Counted from the first letter of the stretch, positions 16,503-25,396 are shown. The stretch: 64,000 bases of DNA from JACKHA01 sp041401985 (GCA_041401985.1 JAWKTE010000005.1:124001-188000), one strand, 5' to 3'. Notes: generated from the sequence alone by a model not told the origin. Program-made: numbers and translations.

Positions 16503-18674
16503 TCAGGTTGATACCTTGCGCGCAACTTGCGCGCCATGCGGGCGGGCGCTTGCCGCGTCGCGCTGCTGGGCCGCGTTGCGGATCGCGCGGATGAGCCCGG
16601 CGCGATCGAGCCCGACCTCCGCGAGTTGCTTCGAGCGCGAGTCCTGATAGACCCACGCATCGGGCAGGCCGAGGCGCGTGATGCCCGAGGCGTCGAGGCC
16701 CATCTCCTGGGCGGCCTCGAGCACCGCCGATCCGAAGCCGCCGACGATCGAGTGGTCCTCGACGGTCACGATCGGGATGCGCCGGCTCAGCAGCGCCTTG
16801 AGCAATGCGGTGTCGAGCGGCTTGGCGAAGCGGGCGTCGAAGACGGCGACGCGGAACGAGCCTTCATTCGACTTGGACGGGTCGCCGGCGAGTTCCTGGG
16901 CCGCTTCAAGGGCTGTGATCGCGGGCGTGCCGAACGCGAGCACCGCGGCATCGGGCAGCACGCCCGCATCGTCGGCCCTGGTCTCGCGAGGTCCGGCCTT
17001 GGCGCGGAGCAGCCACTCGTCGCCGGGCGTCAGGCATCGGGCCTTGCCGAGTTCGAACGCCGGGCAGGCTTCGGTGGTGAGACGGGGCGAGACGACGTCG
17101 CGCGGGTATCGCACCGCCGAGAGGCCGTCTTCGAACGTCCGCATTAACTCGAGCGCGGCCCGGAGCGATGGCTCGTCGATGGCCGCCATCAGGCACGCCC
17201 CCGGCAGGGTCCGCAGCAGCGAGACGTCGCAGAAGCCGTGGTGGACCGAGCCGTCGCCCCCGACCAGCCCGGCCCGATCCAGGCACAGGCGCACCGGCAG
17301 GCCCTGGAGCGCCGCTTCCTGGAAGGCCTGGTCGAAGGCTCGCTGCAGGAATGTGGAATAGACGGCGAAGAACGGCTTGAAGCCGGTCTTGGCCAGCCCG
17401 GCCATCATGTCCAGTGCGTGCGACTCGCAGATGCCGGTGTCCCAGGCGCGGTCGGGGAAGTCGCTGAGAACTTTGGTCAGCCCCGTGCCGTCGGGCATGG
17501 CGGCGGTGCAGGCGACGACGCGTTCGTCGCCGGCCATCATCTCGTGCATGGCCTCGCCGAAGGCCGCGGTGAAGGAGCGGCCCTCGGACTTGAGTTCGAC
17601 GCGGCAGCCCTCGGCGACGAGGCCGGACGGCGCCAAAGCGTCGTCGTTGCCGCCCTCGCCGTCGCCCACCGACGTGTCCGGGTTCGTGAACGCGGGCGGG
17701 GAGTGGAACTTCGAGGCGTCCTTCTCCGCGAACGCGTAGCCCTTGCCCTTGACCGTCTTGACGTGCAGCACCATCGGGCGGTCGAAGTCGCGGGCCTCGG
17801 CCAGGAACTCGATGAGCGTGCCGAAGTCGTGCCCGTCGATCGGGCCGACGGTCAGCAGCCCGAAGTGCTCGAACCACGCACCCTCGGCGATCATCGCCTT
17901 GGTGCCCTCGCCTGCCAGGTGGTACGCCTCGGAGATCAGCGACCCACCGGGCAGGTGGCTGAGGACTTTCTTGGCCCCGGCCTTGAAGTCGCCGTAGATG
18001 TGCGAGAGGCGGAGGCGGTCGAAGTACTGGCTGACCGCGCCCTGCGGCTTGCTGATCGACATCCCGTTGTCGTTGAGGATCACCAGGAACTGGCGCTTGA
18101 GCGTGCCGGCGTTGTTGAGCCCTTCCATCGCGACGCCGTTGACGATCGACGCGTCGCCGATCATCGTCACGACGCGGCGACCGCTCGCGTTGGATTTGGA
18201 GTGGAAGCCCTCGCCGCGGAGCGTGTCGCCCCGGGCCATGCCGACGGCGGTCGAGATCCCGGTGCCGGCGTGCCCGACGCGGAACAGGTCGTAGGCCGAC
18301 TCGTTGGGCTCCGGGAAGCCGGACATGCCCTGGCGCGTCCGCAGGCCTGCCAGCAGCGGCTGACGCCCGGTGAGCAGTTTGTGGGGATAGCACTGGTGCC
18401 CGACGTCGAACAGCAGGCGGTCGCCGCCGCCCTTGGCGCCCGGCCCGATGTTGGGCCCGACGCTGGGGGTCGGCGAGAAGTCGAACACATAGTGCAGCGC
18501 GATGGTCAGTTCCACCACGCCCAGGTTCGGCGCCAGGTGCCCGCCGCTGCGCGAGACCTGGTCGCAGATCGCCCGGCGCATCTCCGCGGCCAGGTCGGGC
18601 AGACGCTCGACCGGCAACGCCTTGAGATCGGCGGGTGACTTGATGGTCGGCAGCAACGGTGCGGGTGTCGGCAT
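16503..18674 (-). CDS. dxs: 1-deoxy-D-xylulose-5-phosphate synthase
   Basis: The enzyme joins pyruvate and glyceraldehyde 3-phosphate to DXP, feeding isoprenoid (MEP), thiamine and pyridoxal synthesis. The 723-residue product has the N-terminal thiamine-diphosphate domain (SRSGGHLAPNLGVVELTIAL, LLFDVGHQCYPHKLLTGR, LNNAGTLKRQFLVILNDNGM), the pyrimidine-binding domain (DTGICESHALDMMAGLA with the conserved Glu, AVYSTFLQRAFDQ, DRAGLVGGDGSVHHG) and the transketolase C-terminal domain (VTVEDHSIVGGFGSAVLE). It is about 100 residues longer than usual. The diphosphate motif reads GDAS where many homologues have GDGA. The ATG at 18674 starts just before the conserved region. thiS lies upstream on the same strand, a meaningful neighbour because DXP and ThiS thiocarboxylate are joined in thiazole synthesis. 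Confidence 0.96.
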   Translation of the reverse strand: MPTPAPLLPTIKSPADLKALPVERLPDLAAEMRRAICDQVSRSGGHLAPNLGVVELTIALHYVFDFSPTPSVGPNIGPGAKGGGDRLLFDVGHQCYPHKLLTGRQPLLAGLRTRQGMSGFPEPNESAYDLFRVGHAGTGISTAVGMARGDTLRGEGFHSKSNASGRRVVTMIGDASIVNGVAMEGLNNAGTLKRQFLVILNDNGMSISKPQGAVSQYFDRLRLSHIYGDFKAGAKKVLSHLPGGSLISEAYHLAGEGTKAMIAEGAWFEHFGLLTVGPIDGHDFGTLIEFLAEARDFDRPMVLHVKTVKGKGYAFAEKDASKFHSPPAFTNPDTSVGDGEGGNDDALAPSGLVAEGCRVELKSEGRSFTAAFGEAMHEMMAGDERVVACTAAMPDGTGLTKVLSDFPDRAWDTGICESHALDMMAGLAKTGFKPFFAVYSTFLQRAFDQAFQEAALQGLPVRLCLDRAGLVGGDGSVHHGFCDVSLLRTLPGACLMAAIDEPSLRAALELMRTFEDGLSAVRYPRDVVSPRLTTEACPAFELGKARCLTPGDEWLLRAKAGPRETRADDAGVLPDAAVLAFGTPAITALEAAQELAGDPSKSNEGSFRVAVFDARFAKPLDTALLKALLSRRIPIVTVEDHSIVGGFGSAVLEAAQEMGLDASGITRLGLPDAWVYQDSRSKQLAEVGLDRAGLIRAIRNAAQQRDAASARPHGAQVARKVST

Positions 18675-18977
18675 GGTGGTGGGCCCGTCCTTGGGGCGTT
18701 CGGAGGCGTGCTCGACGGAGGCCCGTCGCAAGCACTCGTTCGGGCCGAGCCCGAACGGGTTTCGAGAAGGTGCACGCACGGGATTCGCAGCCGTGGACGG
18801 CAACGCCGCCCGGCCCCGGACGCGCCGGCCCGCGCCCGACTTTCAATGACTCCTGAAAGTCTACGCGACCGTCCGGGGCGAGTTCGTGGTTGGGCGGGTT
18901 GTGGAAATGGCGTCGCCCGGGCGGTGGGAGGCGCGCGGGTAGCGGTGGTTATCGGCGATTCCGGAGGCGGACGCGGC
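18675..18977. other. intergenic region between thiS and dxs
   Basis: This 303-nt stretch has no supported gene. It should hold the dxs promoter if dxs is not transcribed from thiS. I see no clear promoter, riboswitch core or terminator in it. Confidence 0.35.
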
Positions 18978-19178
18978 TCAGCCGCCGCCGACCAGCGTCA
19001 CCACCTCGACCACGTCGCCATCGCGAAGCGTGGTCTGCCCGTGGTTGCGGCGCGGCACGACATCGCGGTTGACCTCGACCGCGCAGGGCTGGCCGGCGAG
19101 CCCGAGGCGCTCGATCATGGCCGCGATCGTCTCGCCCTCGGGTGCCTCGGCGGGGGTGCCGTTGATTGTCAGGGTCAT
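18978..19178 (-). CDS. thiS: sulfur carrier protein ThiS
   Basis: The 66-residue product is a ubiquitin-fold sulfur carrier for thiazole synthesis. It begins TLTINGTPAEAPEGETIAAM, has the central GQPCAVEVNRDVVPRR and ends in DVVEVVTLVGGG. The terminal glycines are where ThiF adenylates and the thiocarboxylate forms; ThiG then uses it with DXP. Length and ending fit the family exactly. No thiG, thiF or thiH is next to it. It sits 39 nt downstream of the dockerin-type gene whose stop is at 19218 on the same strand, and upstream of dxs. MoaD-type carriers are longer and share less of this start, so ThiS is the better call. Confidence 0.9.
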   Translation of the reverse strand: MTLTINGTPAEAPEGETIAAMIERLGLAGQPCAVEVNRDVVPRRNHGQTTLRDGDVVEVVTLVGGG

Positions 19179-19217
19179 GGGACAGGATAGTCGGGCCGTG
19201 CGAGCGGCTCGCGATGC

Positions 19218-21107
19218 TCAGCAGCCGGCCGCGAAGAGCGCCAGGTAGTAGAAGAAGTCGTCGTTCGTGATGAGTCCGTTGGGCACGCCGAAGCCGGGCT
19301 GGCCCTGGATCGCGCCGGTGGTGAAGTCGGCGACCGCGAGATTGCCGGCGGCGAACTGCGAGAGGAAGAAGAAGAAGTCGTCGTTGTTCAGGACGCCGTC
19401 GGGCACGCCGAATCCGACCTGCCCCTGGATCGCGCCGCGGGTCAGGTCGGCGTGGCAGGCGTAGAGCACTGAGGCGGTGGCCAGCACGGCATCGGACCCG
19501 ATCGTGAGGTTCGGGAACCCGTTGCCGCCGCTGGGGAAGCTCGTCCGGACGTAGCCGGGCGTGATGGACATGCCGCCGAAGGGCAGGTGGTCGCCCGAGA
19601 CGCCAACCGCGTCGGCGGTCATCTCGCCGACGATCCTGTAGGTGCTGGGGAAGAGCGTCGTCGGCGGGATCGGCGCGAGGAACCACTGGGCCGGGCCGCG
19701 GGCCGATGGCGCGCGCAGGCTGTTGGGGCGGACGGTGCCCTGGGCGACGATGGCCTGGGTGTCCACGTTCCACAGGAAGACCTGGTGCGAGCCGGTCAGG
19801 CCGTCGCCCTCGGCGTCGATCCAGCCGAGGCTCTGGATCCGCTGGGTCGAATCGACGGTGAACTCCGAGCCCGCGACATAGTTCCCCGTTGTGAAGCCCT
19901 GGTTCGCGCCGCCGGCCCCGCTGTCGACGACCTGTGCTCCCGTGAACGTGAGGTTGTCGATGGCGGGTGTGGTGCTGCCTTCGCCCGCAACCGTGACCCG
20001 CGCGATCGGGCGATTGGTTGCGATCAAGAAGCTCTGGTCGTCGCCGAGAACACTGGCGAGTTCCGCGTCGTTTGCGTCGAACGCGCGGAGGCGGTCGGCG
20101 CCGCTGCCGATCCCGAGCACCACGCCGACGCTGTAGATCGGGCGCGTGAACCCGAACTCGATCGTCGCCGATCCCTGCGACGCCAGCAGGTTCGGGGCGG
20201 TGTGCAGGGCCGGAACGGCAAATGTCGTGCTGCTGAGCACCTCGTTGCGATCCTGGACCGCGGCCGGGAACACCAGGCCCAGCGCGCTGTACTCGTTCCC
20301 GAGCTGGGTCGCCTGGGACGCGAACGCCGACGGGGCGACCAGCGGCACATCGTCGAGGGTGCCCATGCGGTTGTCGGGGCCTGGGGTGTAGTCGAAGTCG
20401 ACGACGTCCCACGACCGGAGCTGGACGCGCCAGTTGTCGAACGAGCCATTGACGTCCCCGCTCGCGACGCCGTACCGGATGCCGAAGTTGCCCGCGATCG
20501 CCGAGACCCCGTCGCGGGTGTAAGTGAAGTCGATCGTGCCGTCGATGTTTGCGTCGATGTCCACGCGGATCACGTCGGGCGTGGGAAACTCGACGAACAG
20601 GCGGGCCGAGTTGAAAGACGCCCCGGCGGGCAGCGAGACGAAGCCGGCGGACGTGGTCGTCATGTTCGGCAGCGTCAGGGTGCCGGGCCACACGCCGAAC
20701 AGCGTGGAGGTGGGCGGGCCGAGCGTGACCTGGTGCAGGATCCCGAGGTGCGAGAAGAACCCGGTCCCGGTCTGGGCCTGGAGTTTGACCTGGATGCTGT
20801 CGGTGCCACTGAGGCCGATCATGGGGCCGGCGAAGTAGATGCCGGTGCCTGCATAGAACACGTCCATGCGCACACGGGCGCGGTGGTGCGCGGAGAACGC
20901 GAACGTGTCCTGGATGATCTGGTTGACGCCCGTGCTGGTGTGCGTGCCGGCGTTGCCCGCCACCGCCCATGTGCCGGAGAGGATCGTCCAGCTGCTCCCG
21001 ATCGCGCCGTTGGCGCGGTTGAAGTTGTCGTTGAACAGAACCTGCCCGGACGCCGCACCCGCGCACGCCAGACCCAGAGCGATCCCGCCGACCACGCCGC
21101 ACTTCAT
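19218..21107 (-). CDS. large exported protein with GC-type dockerin-like repeats
   Basis: A 629-residue exported protein of unknown activity. The ATG at 21107 has GGGAGG seven bases upstream. The signal peptide is VVGGIALGLACAGAASG before QVLF. The first part (NDNFNRANGAIGSSWTILSG) looks like a jelly-roll or LamG-type domain. The second (about residues 210-400) has YSALGLVFPAAVQDRN and other signs of a beta-sandwich. The third resembles the VDSTQRIQSLGWIDAEGDGL type of 'choice-of-anchor' domain. The C-terminus has two dockerin-like repeats (DLTRGAIQGQVGFGVPDG and DFTTGAIQGQPGFGVPNG, each followed by NNDDFFF or TNDDFFYY), with FAAGC as the last residues. It belongs with the genes at 7211, 21381 and 24352. 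Confidence 0.85.
   Translation of the reverse strand: MKCGVVGGIALGLACAGAASGQVLFNDNFNRANGAIGSSWTILSGTWAVAGNAGTHTSTGVNQIIQDTFAFSAHHRARVRMDVFYAGTGIYFAGPMIGLSGTDSIQVKLQAQTGTGFFSHLGILHQVTLGPPTSTLFGVWPGTLTLPNMTTTSAGFVSLPAGASFNSARLFVEFPTPDVIRVDIDANIDGTIDFTYTRDGVSAIAGNFGIRYGVASGDVNGSFDNWRVQLRSWDVVDFDYTPGPDNRMGTLDDVPLVAPSAFASQATQLGNEYSALGLVFPAAVQDRNEVLSSTTFAVPALHTAPNLLASQGSATIEFGFTRPIYSVGVVLGIGSGADRLRAFDANDAELASVLGDDQSFLIATNRPIARVTVAGEGSTTPAIDNLTFTGAQVVDSGAGGANQGFTTGNYVAGSEFTVDSTQRIQSLGWIDAEGDGLTGSHQVFLWNVDTQAIVAQGTVRPNSLRAPSARGPAQWFLAPIPPTTLFPSTYRIVGEMTADAVGVSGDHLPFGGMSITPGYVRTSFPSGGNGFPNLTIGSDAVLATASVLYACHADLTRGAIQGQVGFGVPDGVLNNDDFFFFLSQFAAGNLAVADFTTGAIQGQPGFGVPNGLITNDDFFYYLALFAAGC
19221..19458 (-). 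repeat. two tandem 120-nt dockerin-like coding repeats
   Basis: The two units are spaced 120 nt apart and hold the strings aggtagtagaagaagtcgtc (19241) or its near copy at 19361, shared with the repeats at 21384 and 24355. Confidence 0.85.
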
Positions 21108-21245
21108 GTCGCACCCTCCCCCGGCCCGCGCGAGCCGGAGCCGCCGCGACCCCGCGGCCCGCCCCCGAATCGCGCGGGACCCCCGCGTAGCATGAACGAA
21201 ACGCGACCGGAAGTCCAGCCAAACGACCCTTCCAAAGGCCAGGAA

Positions 21246-21265
21246 AACCACCAGATTGCTTAGGT
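21246..21265 (-). terminator. possible weak terminator
   Basis: On the minus strand ccacc...ggtgg (5-bp stem, 10-base loop) is followed by tttt, about 115 nt past the stop of the gene at 21381. The stem is short, so the call is weak. Confidence 0.3.
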
Positions 21266-21380
21266 GGATCCGGGCAGGATTCGGGGGCGCCGCACCCGAT
21301 CCGGCCCGGATCGAGTCGTGATCCGGGTCGATCCCGACTGGCGTTGGCCGCGAGGGCGATCCCGTGTGCCTTGGCCCGCT

Positions 21381-24086
21381 TCAACACCCGCCCGCGAACG
21401 CGTCGAGGTAGTAGAAGAAGTCGTCGGAGGTGATGACGCCGTTGGGCACGCCGTAGCCGGGTTGGCCGGGGGTGTTGGTGGTGGTGAGATCGGCGACGGC
21501 GAGGTTGCCCGCGGCGTACTGGGCCAGGTAGTAGAAGAAGTCGTCGGTGTTCAGAATGCCGTTGGGCTGGCCGTAGCCGGGAGCGCCGAGCAGGGCGGTG
21601 CCGGTCAGGTCGGGCGGGCAGGCGCCGGGGGTGACGACGAGCATGGCGGGGTTGGAGGTGGCCGAGCCGCAGGCGTTGGCGATCACGATGTCGTAGGAGC
21701 CGGCGTCGGAGAAGGCGACGGCGTCGATGGTGAGCGTGGCGATCTGGTCGCCCGAGAGCGTGCCGCTGGCGCCGGAAACGGTGCCGCCGCCGGTCGAGGC
21801 CCCGGCGGGGCCGTTGGCGATGGGCACGCCGTCGCGTCGCCACTGGTAGGTCAGCGGGCCGTCGAAGTCGTAGCCTGTGGCGGGTGCGGCGGTGAGGGTG
21901 GCGACGGCCTGGTTGGTCACGCCGGTGTCGATGGGGTGGAGGGCGATCCAGGGGATGGCGGTGTTGGTCGCTCGGGCCAGGAACGCCGAAGGGAGGCCGC
22001 CGGCGGTGGTGATGCTGCCGCCGAGAATCAGTTCGCCGTTGAAGCGGGTCGCGACGTAGGCACCCTGGGCTGTGCCCGCTGCGATCGGATGCCACAGTGT
22101 TCCGTCGAAGCGGGCGGGCGCGATGGAAGGGCCGCCCGGCACCGGATTGGCTGCGACGCTCGCGTACAACACACCGTCGACCACATCGACCATCCGCGCC
22201 GAGGCCACGCCTTGTCCGATCGGGACGAGCGCCTCGCCGGTCCATTCGAGCAGCCCGTTCGCGGATGGTCCGCCGGCCAAGGCGAGTTGCCCCGCGATCA
22301 TCAGGCGGCCCTCGAAAGCCGCCATGTCCTCGACCCAACTCGAGTTGCTCGGATTGAGCAGGCTATTGATCGGCGTCAGCCACTCCGAACCGTTCCACTG
22401 CGCGAAGGCGAGCGCCGGGGCGCCGCCCACGGTTCGAATTTTCCCGCCCGCGTACAGCGAGTTGCCGACGACACAGAGGGCGTCCACAGCGGCGTCAAAC
22501 TCCCCGCCCAGAAGTTCCCAGGACGATCCGTCCCACACTCCCACGCGGAACGAGGCGGTGGATGCACCCGCGGGGCGGGCGCGACCGCCAACGTACAGCA
22601 TGCCCGCGTGGCTCCACACGGACGTGGCGGAGTCGAACCTGGCCAAGGCAGCCCCTGGCGACGCGTCGATCAGGTCCTCCCAGATTTGTCCGTTCCACCG
22701 GTAGACGCCCGAACCGGCCGCGGCGATCGGGACGCCGTTGTGGTCGATCAACTCGTGGACGATCTGATTGAACGGGATACCGGGTAGGTCTCGCCACTGC
22801 CTGCCGTTCCAGGCCGCGATGCGCCTGGCGATGCCGCCGATGCCGGTGAACTCTCCTCCGACAAACAGTTCGCCGTTGTGTTCGAGAGCGGCGCGAACGA
22901 TGCCGTTAAGCCCGATTTGCGGGACCAGCGGTCGCAGTTCGGTTCCGACCAGACGCACGCCCCCGTGCGTGTGGAGGCCGAGCCCGTAGCCGGCCTCATC
23001 GACGCGAGCGAGCAGCCAGAGTTCGTCCTGGTATTCGACGGCGTCGTACCAGTTGACGACGCGCTCGAGCCCCGGCGGTATCGGCGACCATGACTGCCCA
23101 TCCCACGCGGCGATCCCATCAAACTCGACCACCGGCGGAAACTGGCCGTCGCGACGGATGTCTCCGGTCGCAATCAACCGGCCCTGGTGCACGCTGAGAT
23201 TCTCGACGGTGGCGGTGCCGTCGAACGTCCCGACGCTCTCCCATGCGGAGCCGTTCCATCTGGCCACGGCCACACCGGGCGGATCGCTCAGAAGGTCTCG
23301 GCCACCGGCGTGCAGGGTGCCCCCGAACTCGACGAGCGAGTGCAGGTTGCCCCACTTGGGGCCCGGCGCGTACGGCTCCCACTCCGCCCCGTTCCAACGA
23401 CCGATGGCGACCGTGCCGGTTGGGCCGTTCAGGCTTCCGATGCCGAGCAATTCACCCGCGATGGAGAACAGTCTCGGACCGGGGTTCCACTGCCACGCGG
23501 CCTGCTCGGTTGACATCGCGTGCCATTGGGTGCCGTCCCAATACGCGGACTGGTCCGTCCAGACTCGGGTGCCGCCAAGGTTTCGAATCGTCGAGAACGT
23601 CCCGGCGGCGAAGAGCACGCCATCATGTTCGACCAGGCTCTCGACGATTCCGAGGTCGCTCATCCCCGTTCCGAGTGGCACCCACGCGGACCCGTTCCAA
23701 GCGATGACCCGGTGACGGGGGTTTAAGCCGTTCAGTTGCAGGTATCCCCCGAGCACGAGCGAGCCTTCGAACGCGGCGAGGTCCCCGAGAATCGCGCCCG
23801 TGATAGACGCTGTCGGAGCGATGCTCGTCCAAGTGGTGCCATCCCACGTCGAAACACCGCCGACCGGGGAGGTGCCGGCCACTCCCTCGCCCAATGTCAG
23901 CACGGCAAGCCGTTCGCCGAGCGGCCCAGGCCCATCCGGGTCCCACAGCGTGCCGAGTTCGGGCCCCGGAAAAATGCCGGGGACACCTTCTCCCGGGAGG
24001 AACCGTGGCGGGCACTGGCCCCTGGCCGACGCCGTGAACATCCCGATCAGCGACACCAAAGCCACCATCTTCAACGACATGCGCAT
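21381..24086 (-). CDS. exported multi-repeat propeller protein with dockerin-like tail
   Basis: A 901-residue exported protein. The signal peptide (MVALVSLIGMFTASARG) is followed by about 17 repeats built on 'W(D/N)GxxW' (WDGTTWTSIAP, WNGSAWVPLGTG, WNGAEWEPYAPG, WNGSAWESVG, WDGQSWSPIPPG, WNGRQWRDLPG), each with a Gly-rich strand such as LFAAGTFSTI or LFVGGEFTGIGG. This is the pattern of delta-60/kelch-like beta-propellers, so one or more propellers are likely. A short Ig-like domain follows (LTYQWRRDGVPIANGPAG to SDAGSYDIVIANACG). Last come two dockerin-like repeats, ending FAGGC. The start at 24086 has GGGGGAT six bases upstream; an ATG two codons in (24080) is possible. It probably binds protein or glycan at the cell surface; the ligand is unknown. 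Confidence 0.85.
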   Translation of the reverse strand: MRMSLKMVALVSLIGMFTASARGQCPPRFLPGEGVPGIFPGPELGTLWDPDGPGPLGERLAVLTLGEGVAGTSPVGGVSTWDGTTWTSIAPTASITGAILGDLAAFEGSLVLGGYLQLNGLNPRHRVIAWNGSAWVPLGTGMSDLGIVESLVEHDGVLFAAGTFSTIRNLGGTRVWTDQSAYWDGTQWHAMSTEQAAWQWNPGPRLFSIAGELLGIGSLNGPTGTVAIGRWNGAEWEPYAPGPKWGNLHSLVEFGGTLHAGGRDLLSDPPGVAVARWNGSAWESVGTFDGTATVENLSVHQGRLIATGDIRRDGQFPPVVEFDGIAAWDGQSWSPIPPGLERVVNWYDAVEYQDELWLLARVDEAGYGLGLHTHGGVRLVGTELRPLVPQIGLNGIVRAALEHNGELFVGGEFTGIGGIARRIAAWNGRQWRDLPGIPFNQIVHELIDHNGVPIAAAGSGVYRWNGQIWEDLIDASPGAALARFDSATSVWSHAGMLYVGGRARPAGASTASFRVGVWDGSSWELLGGEFDAAVDALCVVGNSLYAGGKIRTVGGAPALAFAQWNGSEWLTPINSLLNPSNSSWVEDMAAFEGRLMIAGQLALAGGPSANGLLEWTGEALVPIGQGVASARMVDVVDGVLYASVAANPVPGGPSIAPARFDGTLWHPIAAGTAQGAYVATRFNGELILGGSITTAGGLPSAFLARATNTAIPWIALHPIDTGVTNQAVATLTAAPATGYDFDGPLTYQWRRDGVPIANGPAGASTGGGTVSGASGTLSGDQIATLTIDAVAFSDAGSYDIVIANACGSATSNPAMLVVTPGACPPDLTGTALLGAPGYGQPNGILNTDDFFYYLAQYAAGNLAVADLTTTNTPGQPGYGVPNGVITSDDFFYYLDAFAGGC
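21384..21620 (-). repeat. two tandem dockerin-like coding repeats
   Basis: These are the same 120-nt units as at 8051, 19221 and 24355. The upstream unit (DLTGTALLGAPGYGQPNG) is the most diverged copy in the window. Confidence 0.8.
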
Positions 24087-24211
24087 GCGGCATCCCCCGG
24101 CCGGGCGGGTGGTGCCCGGGTCTCACGCCGCGGAGTTGGACGCGCGGGGGCGGGTTGGGTTCCCGGATCCGGTGGAGTTTCGGCGGCCCCGCACACCGAC
24201 GCACGCGGCGA

Positions 24212-24251
24212 GCAAAGAAGAACGGGCCTGGGCGTTGCCGCCCGGCCCGTT
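24212..24251 (-). terminator. rho-independent terminator
   Basis: On the minus strand aacgggcc and ggcccgtt (24221-24228 with 24244-24251) form an 8-bp outer stem, with an inner gggc/gccc pairing, followed by cttctttgc. It lies about 100 nt past the stop at 24352 and upstream of the next minus-strand gene. Confidence 0.7.
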
Positions 24252-24351
24252 CGGAGGGGTTGAGACGTGGTTGGGACCGAGGCGCGGTCGAGGGGGACTC
24301 GGGCCGCGGCGAGCCGCGTCCGGGTCAACTCGCGAGCGAGCGGGTGCCGGC

Positions 24352-25269
24352 TCAGCAGCCGGCCGCGAAGAGCGCGAGGTAGTAGAAGAAGTCGTCGTTG
24401 GTGATCGCGCCGTTGGGCACGCCGTAGCCCGGTTGGCCCGCGACGGCGCCGGTGGTCAGGTCGGCCACCGCCAGGTTGCCCGCGGCGAACTGGGCCAGGT
24501 AGTAGAAGAAGTCGTCATTGGTGAGCACACCGTTGGGCACGCCGTAGCCGGGCTGGCCGGCGACGGCGCCGGTGGTCAGGTCCGGGGCGCATGTGGCACC
24601 GATCGGCTCGATTGAGACGTTGTCGACGCCCAGGCCGAACTCGGTGCCGCCATAGAAGAAGCCGGGGACGAAGGTCGTGAAGCGGACCTCGTCGACGCCG
24701 GCCATGACGCTGGCGAACGTGCGGCTCGGGGGGAGGCGCGGCTCGAAGGTGTTGGGGTCCTCGTCGCCCGTGCCGCCCCAGCCGGGCGGGAGGGTGGTGG
24801 ACGCCGGGTCGGCGATGTCGACCGAGTAGTTCGTCCACGGCTGGCCGACGCCGTCGAGCACGCCGACGTGGGTCCAGACCGAGACGTAGGGGTAGAACAT
24901 CGGCGGGTTGTCGTAGTCGACGAACTCGACGATCAGGTCGCGGGTCACGGGCGTGCCGAAGAAGGCGATGACGCCGACCTGGACATCGACGCTCATGCGG
25001 ACCGGGCCGCGGGTGGTGTAGTCGCCGATGAAGTCGGGGTTGGTCTCGTTGCGGATCTGGATGCCGAAGGTGTCGAACTGGTAGTGGTCGATGAACGCGC
25101 CTGGGTTGCCGCCGACGGGCAGGACGGCGTCGTTGCCGTTGACTGACCAGCCGAGCGGGCCGTTGTCGAAGGTGACGGTGGTCTGGGCGCCGGCGGCCGA
25201 GGTGATGGCGGCGATCGCGGCAACGGCGGCGGTCCGGGCCGTGGCCCGGCGGGTCGGAGTCGTGGTCAT
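24352..25269 (-). CDS. exported protein with GC-type dockerin-like repeats
   Basis: A 305-residue exported protein of unknown activity. The ATG at 25269 has GAGGAGG upstream. A Tat-less, Ala-rich signal peptide (TAAVAAIAAITSAAGA) is cut before QTTVTFDNG. The body, FDNGPLGWSVNGNDAVLPVG and following, has the look of a laminin-G/jelly-roll domain (GWGGTGDEDP, FGLGVDNVSIEPIG), often carbohydrate-binding. The tail has two dockerin-like repeats (DLTTGAVAGQPGYGVPNG twice), ending LFAAGC. It is the first gene of a minus-strand series with 21381 and 19218, each with its own ribosome binding site. A 21-bp palindrome lies 107 nt upstream, between it and the divergent gene at 25521. Confidence 0.85.
   Translation of the reverse strand: MTTTPTRRATARTAAVAAIAAITSAAGAQTTVTFDNGPLGWSVNGNDAVLPVGGNPGAFIDHYQFDTFGIQIRNETNPDFIGDYTTRGPVRMSVDVQVGVIAFFGTPVTRDLIVEFVDYDNPPMFYPYVSVWTHVGVLDGVGQPWTNYSVDIADPASTTLPPGWGGTGDEDPNTFEPRLPPSRTFASVMAGVDEVRFTTFVPGFFYGGTEFGLGVDNVSIEPIGATCAPDLTTGAVAGQPGYGVPNGVLTNDDFFYYLAQFAAGNLAVADLTTGAVAGQPGYGVPNGAITNDDFFYYLALFAAGC
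24355..24591 (-). repeat. two tandem 120-nt dockerin-like coding repeats
   Basis: The two units are nearly identical to each other and to the repeats at 8051 and 19221. The first 20 bases from the stop (tcagcagccggccgcgaaga) match those at 19218 exactly. Confidence 0.85.
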
Positions 25270-25375
25270 TCGTGGATCCTCCTCGTGCCCCCGGGGTTGG
25301 CGGGGGGCGGCGTGTCGTGTGGTCCCCACTCTGAGCGTTGAGCATCAGGATAGCGGGGTCGGCGATGGTATCAAG

Positions 25376-25396
25376 GGAAGTTTCCGGGAAACTTCC
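25376..25396. promoter_or_regulatory. perfect 21-bp palindrome between divergent genes
   Basis: The arms GGAAGTTTCC and GGAAACTTCC flank a central G: a perfect 10-1-10 inverted repeat. It lies between the divergent starts at 25269 (minus) and 25521 (plus), the position of a dimeric operator. It has no T tract, so a terminator is unlikely. Confidence 0.55.
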
